From Nipponacmea schrenckii (taxonomy: Eukaryota; Mollusca; Gastropoda; Lottiidae), in the NCBI GenBank assembly GCA_030562195.1, contig JAUJPP010000005.1, positions 40,721,106 to 40,785,105 on the forward strand: DNA of 64,000 bases, written 5' to 3'. Shown piece after piece: positions 58,901 through 64,000 of the stretch; within the stretch, counting starts at the first letter, position 1, and each line of letters starts with the position of its first letter. The position numbers were made by a program, and so were the translations under genes. The notes under the pieces were generated by a model. That model was not told the DNA's origin. It made no database searches and saw only the letters and a list, made by a program, of their open reading frames with translations.

Positions 58901-60250
58901 TTTATTAGAATGAGAGGTATATTATAGTTCTATATAATGGGAGGTATATTATATTTTATTAGAATGAGAGGTATATTATAGTTCGATATAATGGGAGGTA
59001 TATTATATTTTATTAGAATGAGAGGTATATTATAGTTCGATATAATGGGAGGTATATTATATTTTATTAGAATGAGAGGTATATTATAGTTTGATATAAT
59101 GGGAGGTATATTATATTTTATTAGAATGAGAGGTATATTATAGTTCGATATAATGGGAGGTATATTATATTTTATTAGAATGAGAGGTATATTATAGTTC
59201 GATATAATGGGAGGTATATTATATTTTATTAGAATGAGAGGTATATTATAGTTCGATATAATGGAGGTATATTATATTTTATTAGAATGAGAGGTATAGT
59301 ATAGTTCGATATAATGGGAGGTATATTATATTTTATTAGAATGAGAGGTATGGTATAGTTCGATATAATAGGAGGTATATTATATTTTATTAGAATGAGA
59401 GGTATATTATAGTTCGATATAATGGAGGTATATTATATTTTATTAGAATGAGAGGTATATTATAGTTCGATATAATGGAGGTATATTATATTTTATTAGA
59501 ATGAGAGGTATGGTATAGTTCGATATAATAGGAGGTATATTATATTTTATTAGAATGAGAGGTATGGTATAGTTCGATATAATGGGAGGTATATTATATT
59601 TTATTAGAATGAGAGGTATGGTATAGTTCGATATAATGGGAGGTATATTATATTTTATTAGAATGAGAGGTATAGTATAGTTCGATATAATGGAGGTATA
59701 TTATATTTTATTAGAATGAGAGGTATGGTATAGTTCGATATAATGGGAGGTATATTATATTTTATTAGAATGAGAGGTATGGTATAGTTCGATATAATGG
59801 GAGGTATATTATATTTTATTAGAATGAGAGGTATAGTATAGTTCGATATAATGGAGGTATATTATATTTTATTAGAATGAGAGGTATGGTATAGTTCGAT
59901 ATAATGGAGGTATATTATATTTTATTAGAATGAGAGGTATGGTATAGTTCGATATAATGGGAGGTATATTATATTTTATTAGAATGAGAGGTATATTATA
60001 GTTCGATATAATGGAGGTATATTATATTTTATTAGAATGAGAGGTATGGTATAGTTCGATATAATGAGAGGTATATTATATTTTATTAGAATGAGAGGTA
60101 TATTATAGTTCGATATAATGGAGGTATATTATATTTTATTAGAATGAGAGGTATAGTATAGTTCGATATAATGGAGGTATATTATATTTTATTATAATGA
60201 GAGGTATAGTATAGTTCGATATAATGAGAGGTATATTATATTTTATTACA
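55990..60250 (+). repeat. Higher-order satellite, 27-bp half-units A and B, about 79 dimers
   Basis: Half-unit A: GAGGTATATTATATTTTATT + AGAATGA. Half-unit B: GAGGTATATTATAGTTCGAT + ATAATGG. A and B alternate as a 53-54 bp dimer; length varies by one G (GGAGG or GGGAGG). B also varies at TATTATAG, TAGTATAG or TGGTATAG. At about 56,610-56,810 A repeats six or more times without B. Confidence 0.97.
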
Positions 60251-60254
60251 TTGA

Positions 60255-60900
60255 TACATGCAAAATAAACAAAACAAATTCTTATGGGTACAATTACTAA
60301 CTTTATTTAAGCGACGTTTCAACCAGCGTTCTCTGGTCTTTTTCAAGCAATGAATAAATGTAAAAGGTTAACAAGGTATATATACATGTACATTTAAAAC
60401 AACAAACACAACAAGACAAAACATGGGATTAAAACTGATTAGTGCTGATTATTAATAAGGTGGTCATATGCTCTAGGGATAAAGACTCCTGGATCTCTGT
60501 TGATTGATGGGTTATTTCTTCTTATTTGGATGGCTTCAGTAATTTTCCTTTCCTTTTTGTTGTTTTTGTTAACTGCAAGTGTTAAGGTTTCATTCCAGTT
60601 TATTCTGTGGCCTGTATCTTTGATGTGTTCTTGGATTGCTGATGGGTTGTTGGCTGCCTTTGATTGATGTTCTTTTATGCGTTTTTGTAGTGGTCGTTTG
60701 GTCTCACCGATATAAGATTCCCCACAGGAACAGAAAACTTGGTATACACATCCTTTGGGGTCTGCTTTTTTAGTGGGATTATGTTTCCCATTGGCCTGCA
60801 TCACTTCTTTGATTGTTTTTTGCCCAGAAAAAACGGTTTCAATCCCAGCTTGTTTTAGTAGTCGTTTTATCTTGTATGACGAGTTCCCATTAAATGGTAT
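60255..60900 (-). mobile_element. Penelope-like element, 5'-truncated, GIY-YIG endonuclease
   Basis: Minus strand from about 60,896 to 60,439 is open: IPFNGNSSYKIKRLLKQAG, then a GIY-YIG nuclease with GCVYQVFCSCGESYIGETKR and the catalytic-type R within RIKEH, ending at TAA. The CxC before the YIG is typical of Penelope-element endonucleases. The reverse transcriptase is lost. The 3' region (60,300-60,360) holds the conserved tail motif CTGGTTGAAACGTCGC. Inserted inside the 54-bp satellite, which continues at 60,915. The nuclease itself has no stop or frameshift. Confidence 0.9.
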
Positions 60901-60914
60901 GCATACTATAATTA

Positions 60915-61690
60915 AAGATTATAGTATAGTTCGATATAATGGGAGGTATATTATTGTTTATTAGAATGAGAGGTATATTATATTTTATTAGAATGAGAGG
61001 TATGGTATAGTTCTATATAATGGAGGTATATTATATTTTATTAGAATGAGAGGTATGGTATAGTTCTATATAATGGAGGTATATTATATTTTATTAGAAT
61101 GAGAGGTATGGTATAGTTCGATATAATGGAGGTATATTATATTTTATTAGAATGAGAGGTATGGTATAGTTCGATATAATGGAGGTATATTATATTTTAT
61201 TAGAATGAGAGGTATATTATAGTTCGATATAATGGGAGGTATATTATATTTTATTAGAATGAGAGGTATATTATAGTTCGATATAATGGAGGTATATTAT
61301 ATTTTATTAGAATGAGAGGTATGGTATAGTTCGATATAATGGGAGGTATATTATATTTTATTAGAATGAGAGGTATATTATAGTTCGATATAATGGAGGT
61401 ATATTATATTTTATTAGAATGAGAGGTATGGTATAGTTCGATATAATGGGAGGTATATTATATTTTATTAGAATGAGAGGTATATTATAGTTCGATATAA
61501 TGGGAGGTATATTATATTTTATTAGAATGAGAGGTATATTATAGTTTGATATAATGGGAGGTATATTATATTTTATTAGAATGAGAGGTATATTATAGTT
61601 CGATATAATAGGAGGTATATTATATTTTATTAGAATGAGGGGTATATTATAGTTTGATATAATGGGAGGTATATTATATTTTATTAGAAT
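60915..61690 (+). repeat. Continuation of the 27/54-bp satellite, about 14 dimers
   Basis: Same half-units as 55,990-60,250 with local variants (GTTCTATATAATGG, GTTTGATATAATGG). Confidence 0.97.
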
Positions 61691-61699
61691 TACCATGTC

Positions 61700-61948
61700 G
61701 CAACTAAAATTCCAGTCAATATTTCTTATTTTTAATTATTATTATTTATTATGGCGAAAAAATGTAACATAGGTACAAATGAATCACAAACATTTACATA
61801 TACAATAGTTAATGGGAATTGTACACATCATTCTAATTACTACAAATGCCGCCAAGCCAGAGGCCTCCAAAAAAAAAAAAAAAAAAAAAAAAAATATTAT
61901 GTATATACCTATGCTAGTTTCAATTATCGTTTTACAAGTGCATAAAAT
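61700..61948 (-). mobile_element. Probable 3' flank of the DIRS-like element
   Basis: Lies downstream of the recombinase stop. Contains a 23-A run at 61,869-61,891. No inverted terminal repeat was identified in this stretch. Confidence 0.35.
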
Positions 61949-62948
61949 TCAGCGCAGAGTTTCAGTAATCAAGGAGTTCATTTTCAGCGCTAGCTTCATT
62001 CTGTCTTCGACAGTGAACTCGAGGTAAAGTTTGTACGCATCGCTTCGCCAGTCCCTTTGTGATTGTATCAGTTCGGAGGGTACCTTAGCCCTGAAAGCCC
62101 AGGTGCCCCCCCCCCCCCCTGCGAAAACTATGTGAAGAAAACAGTTCGGGATCCCTTCCTGTTTTAATAATTAGTAAACGTAATGTAGACATCAGCTTTG
62201 GATAAGTAAGAGGAATTAAACGGCCCCGCTGATATATTCTAAAAAGAGGGTCAAGTCCCTTTCCAGGTACAAGTTCGCTCATGCGTTGAAATGCAGTGAC
62301 TGGGCATAATACCGAGTCAGGAAAGGGGACTAGGGGTAAATCCAAAACCCTTTCACCAAATTGTATGGTTTTGGACCACTTAAAACTAACAAGAAGGATA
62401 CTGCCGTGAAGGCGCACATCCCTTATGCAAAGTTGCTTGGAGGGATCGAAGGTTTGATTACATATTAAATTAGATTTTCTACACATTAAATAGAAGGCAA
62501 ACAAAAAGTAGCACCAGAATGTAACATCATTAGGTTGCTGTAAGTTTAAATAGTCATGCAATTCTATTAGAATACTAGGTGTGATTGGCGTAGCTCTTTT
62601 AGGACAATGAGGGTTCGAGTCCTTTCATCATAAGGTTGAATTCGAAAGAATCTTGCGGGAATTCAAATTCGAAAAACTTGTGAAGCACCTTAATGCCATT
62701 TATATAATTCCTAATAGATGCAACGGACTTGAAGCTCCTACTAAGAAACTGGGCATACAATGATATAGTGCAGGCAGCAGGCAGGGGGTAAATTCATAGA
62801 ACGAACAAAACATAAAGAAGGTTTTCCATTGAGAACGTAAGTTCCTATTCGTTCCTTCGGCAAATGCTGACCGTACCGAATTTTTAACATCCTTCTTTAG
62901 GGTTCTTAGAAAATCATCTGAAATGAGAATGTGATAACGCATTACCAA
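61949..62948 (-). pseudogene. DIRS-type tyrosine recombinase, frameshifted
   Basis: Pieces in order on the minus strand: SAM-like N-terminal domain from 62,948 (SAFAEGTNRNLRSQWKTFFM), then in another frame YAQFLSRSFKSVASIRNYIN and GIKVLHKFFEFEFP, then from about 62,605 CPKRATPITPSILIELHDYL and the catalytic domain with FYLMCRKSNL and the box HSFRRGG. After a run of G (62,107-62,120) the frame shifts again to TWAFRAKVPSELIQSQRDWR and SDAYKLYLEF, which holds the catalytic tyrosine, ending at TGA 61,949. At least three frameshifts. Catalytic residues (R, HxxR, Y) are all still recognisable. In DIRS elements this enzyme integrates circular DNA without target duplication. Confidence 0.88.
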
Positions 62949-64000
62949 TCATGAAAATTTGTAAATAGTTCAATGGATGTCATAAGTTCTTCCATCTGAA
63001 GTCCTTTGGTCTTAGCGTAAAACTCTTTGCGATATATGGGTCCCGTATCCCACCTTGACAGGAGGTCTGGAATTCGGTTATTAATGCCCTCAATATGTTG
63101 TGAGCGGATTTCAAATTCACCAATAGCAGCAACAAAAACAATTTCGCGCAATAATATTTGTAAATTGACACTTTTCGATTTTCCACTATTAACCACAGTG
63201 ACCGAAGTTTCATTATCACATAGAAGCAACACTCTCTTGCCCCGAAATTTGATTTCCCCATAATTTCAGACAAATCACAATTGTTAACAACTCGAGCTCG
63301 TTGATAAATTTAATTTTTTGTAAAACGCAGCTGGGGAATGAAGTGTGAAAATATTGTCTAGATGAAGGAAACCACCCTCCACAGCCTGCTGATAAACAGG
63401 CATCACTCGCGACAATAGCATCCGGTTCTGACCACTCGTCCAAACACATCATGGAGACACCATTGTAAAGGGGTAAAAAGGTCTGCCACCACTTAAGGTC
63501 TTTGCGAACTTCACCGGGAATAAAAACGTAACCCGAGCAACAGTACACTGACCTAAGCCAATTTAACAAACGACATATGAATAATCTACCAGGTCTCACA
63601 CATGCAGCGATAAACTGCAGTTTTCCCAAAAGAGATTGAATTTCTTTCACCTTGACACGAGATCGGGCAAGCCAATGCGACACAAGTTCTAAAATTTCAC
63701 ATACTCTTTCGAGAGTTACTTCAAGCGTTAAGGCTACAGTGTCAAAAAGGACACCGAGAAATGTCACTCTGGTAGCAGGTTCAACGGCTTTCTTGGTAGA
63801 TTCCTGAAGACCACACGATTGCAGTAATTGTCTGAGTGAGCAAAATGCAGCCATAGCTGTGTCAAAGTCGGACTCCCCACCCGCGAAATCATCCAAATAA
63901 TTCAGAATAATAAAGCCACACCGTGTGAAAATAAAGGCTACAGCATCAGTGAGACGTTGACAAATTTGCGCTGCCGATCTAAGTCCCATGCTTAACACTG
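62942..64000 (-). pseudogene. DIRS-type reverse transcriptase and RNase H, partial
   Basis: 63,998-63,216 is open: RT with catalytic YLDDFAG, FLGVLFDTVALTLEV and VKEIQSLLGKLQFIAACVRP, then RNase H with IVASDACLSAGCGGW and INELELL. A one-base loss near 63,255 (GGGG run) shifts to the frame 63,232-62,942 (VLLLCDNETSVTVVNSGKSK, IEGINNRIPDLLSRW), completing RNase H. The N-terminal RT and any gag lie beyond the window end. Overlap of this ORF with the recombinase start is usual in DIRS elements. Confidence 0.9.

Noticed and set aside
62590..62625. GGTTCGAGTCC, a perfect tRNA B-box match
   Set aside because: It lies in the recombinase coding region (minus-strand GLEP) and has no tRNA fold around it.

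Overview
This is a eukaryotic, intron-containing, AT-rich genomic window, most likely from a mollusc and probably a gastropod. Two genes point to an animal: a four-exon ferritin-family gene with canonical splice sites and a FoxL2 transcription factor. The mollusc/gastropod part is inference from the repeat landscape (a tRNA-derived SINE tailed by GTAGGACGTAAAACTCC, plus DIRS, Penelope, Gypsy and CR1-like elements) and was not tested by any search. There is no operon, CRISPR array or bacterial feature.

Layout. 1-2,425 (+): ferritin-family gene, 5' end outside the window, with a minisatellite in intron 1 and a MITE fragment in intron 2. 2,729-3,212: G-rich minisatellite. 3.2-13.4 kb: intergenic DNA with MITEs, SINE fragments and short duplications. 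13,683-14,600 (-): FoxL2, with a possible 5' non-coding exon and a CCAAT-bearing promoter up to about 15.5 kb. 15.5-33 kb: mostly intergenic, dominated by three satellites (units 54, 65 and 69 bp), a SINE inside the first, and two TTAA-ended MITEs. 33,018-33,709 (+): a previously unlisted two-exon gene for a small secreted peptide. 34.5-35.5 kb: a SINE whose Pol III A-box region has expanded into about 25 tandem copies. 35.9-38.5 kb (-): LINE relic with a (TATTC)n tail. 38.8-41.4 kb: three more tandem arrays. 41.5-46 kb: SINEs, retroelement tails and short repeats. 46.1-48.6 kb (+): CR1-like LINE with an esterase-bearing ORF1, cut by a 500-N assembly gap. 49.7-50.8 kb: two MITEs, one with a perfect 8-bp target duplication. 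53.6-56 kb: Gypsy relic, a 40-bp repeat array and an L1/Tx1-like LINE relic. 56-61.7 kb: a large 27/54-bp higher-order satellite interrupted by a 5'-truncated Penelope-like element. 61.9-64 kb (-): DIRS-like retrotransposon (RT, RNase H, tyrosine recombinase) broken by several frameshifts and running off the window.

Three host genes are supported: ferritin-like, FoxL2 and the small secreted peptide. They show no functional link. Everything else is mobile or tandemly repeated DNA; tandem arrays alone make up roughly a quarter of the window. The most notable points are the ferritin's loss of ferroxidase ligands, the FoxL2 stop codon lying inside a perfect splice donor, the unrecorded secreted peptide gene, and one SINE family that has expanded tandemly at opposite ends in two copies.
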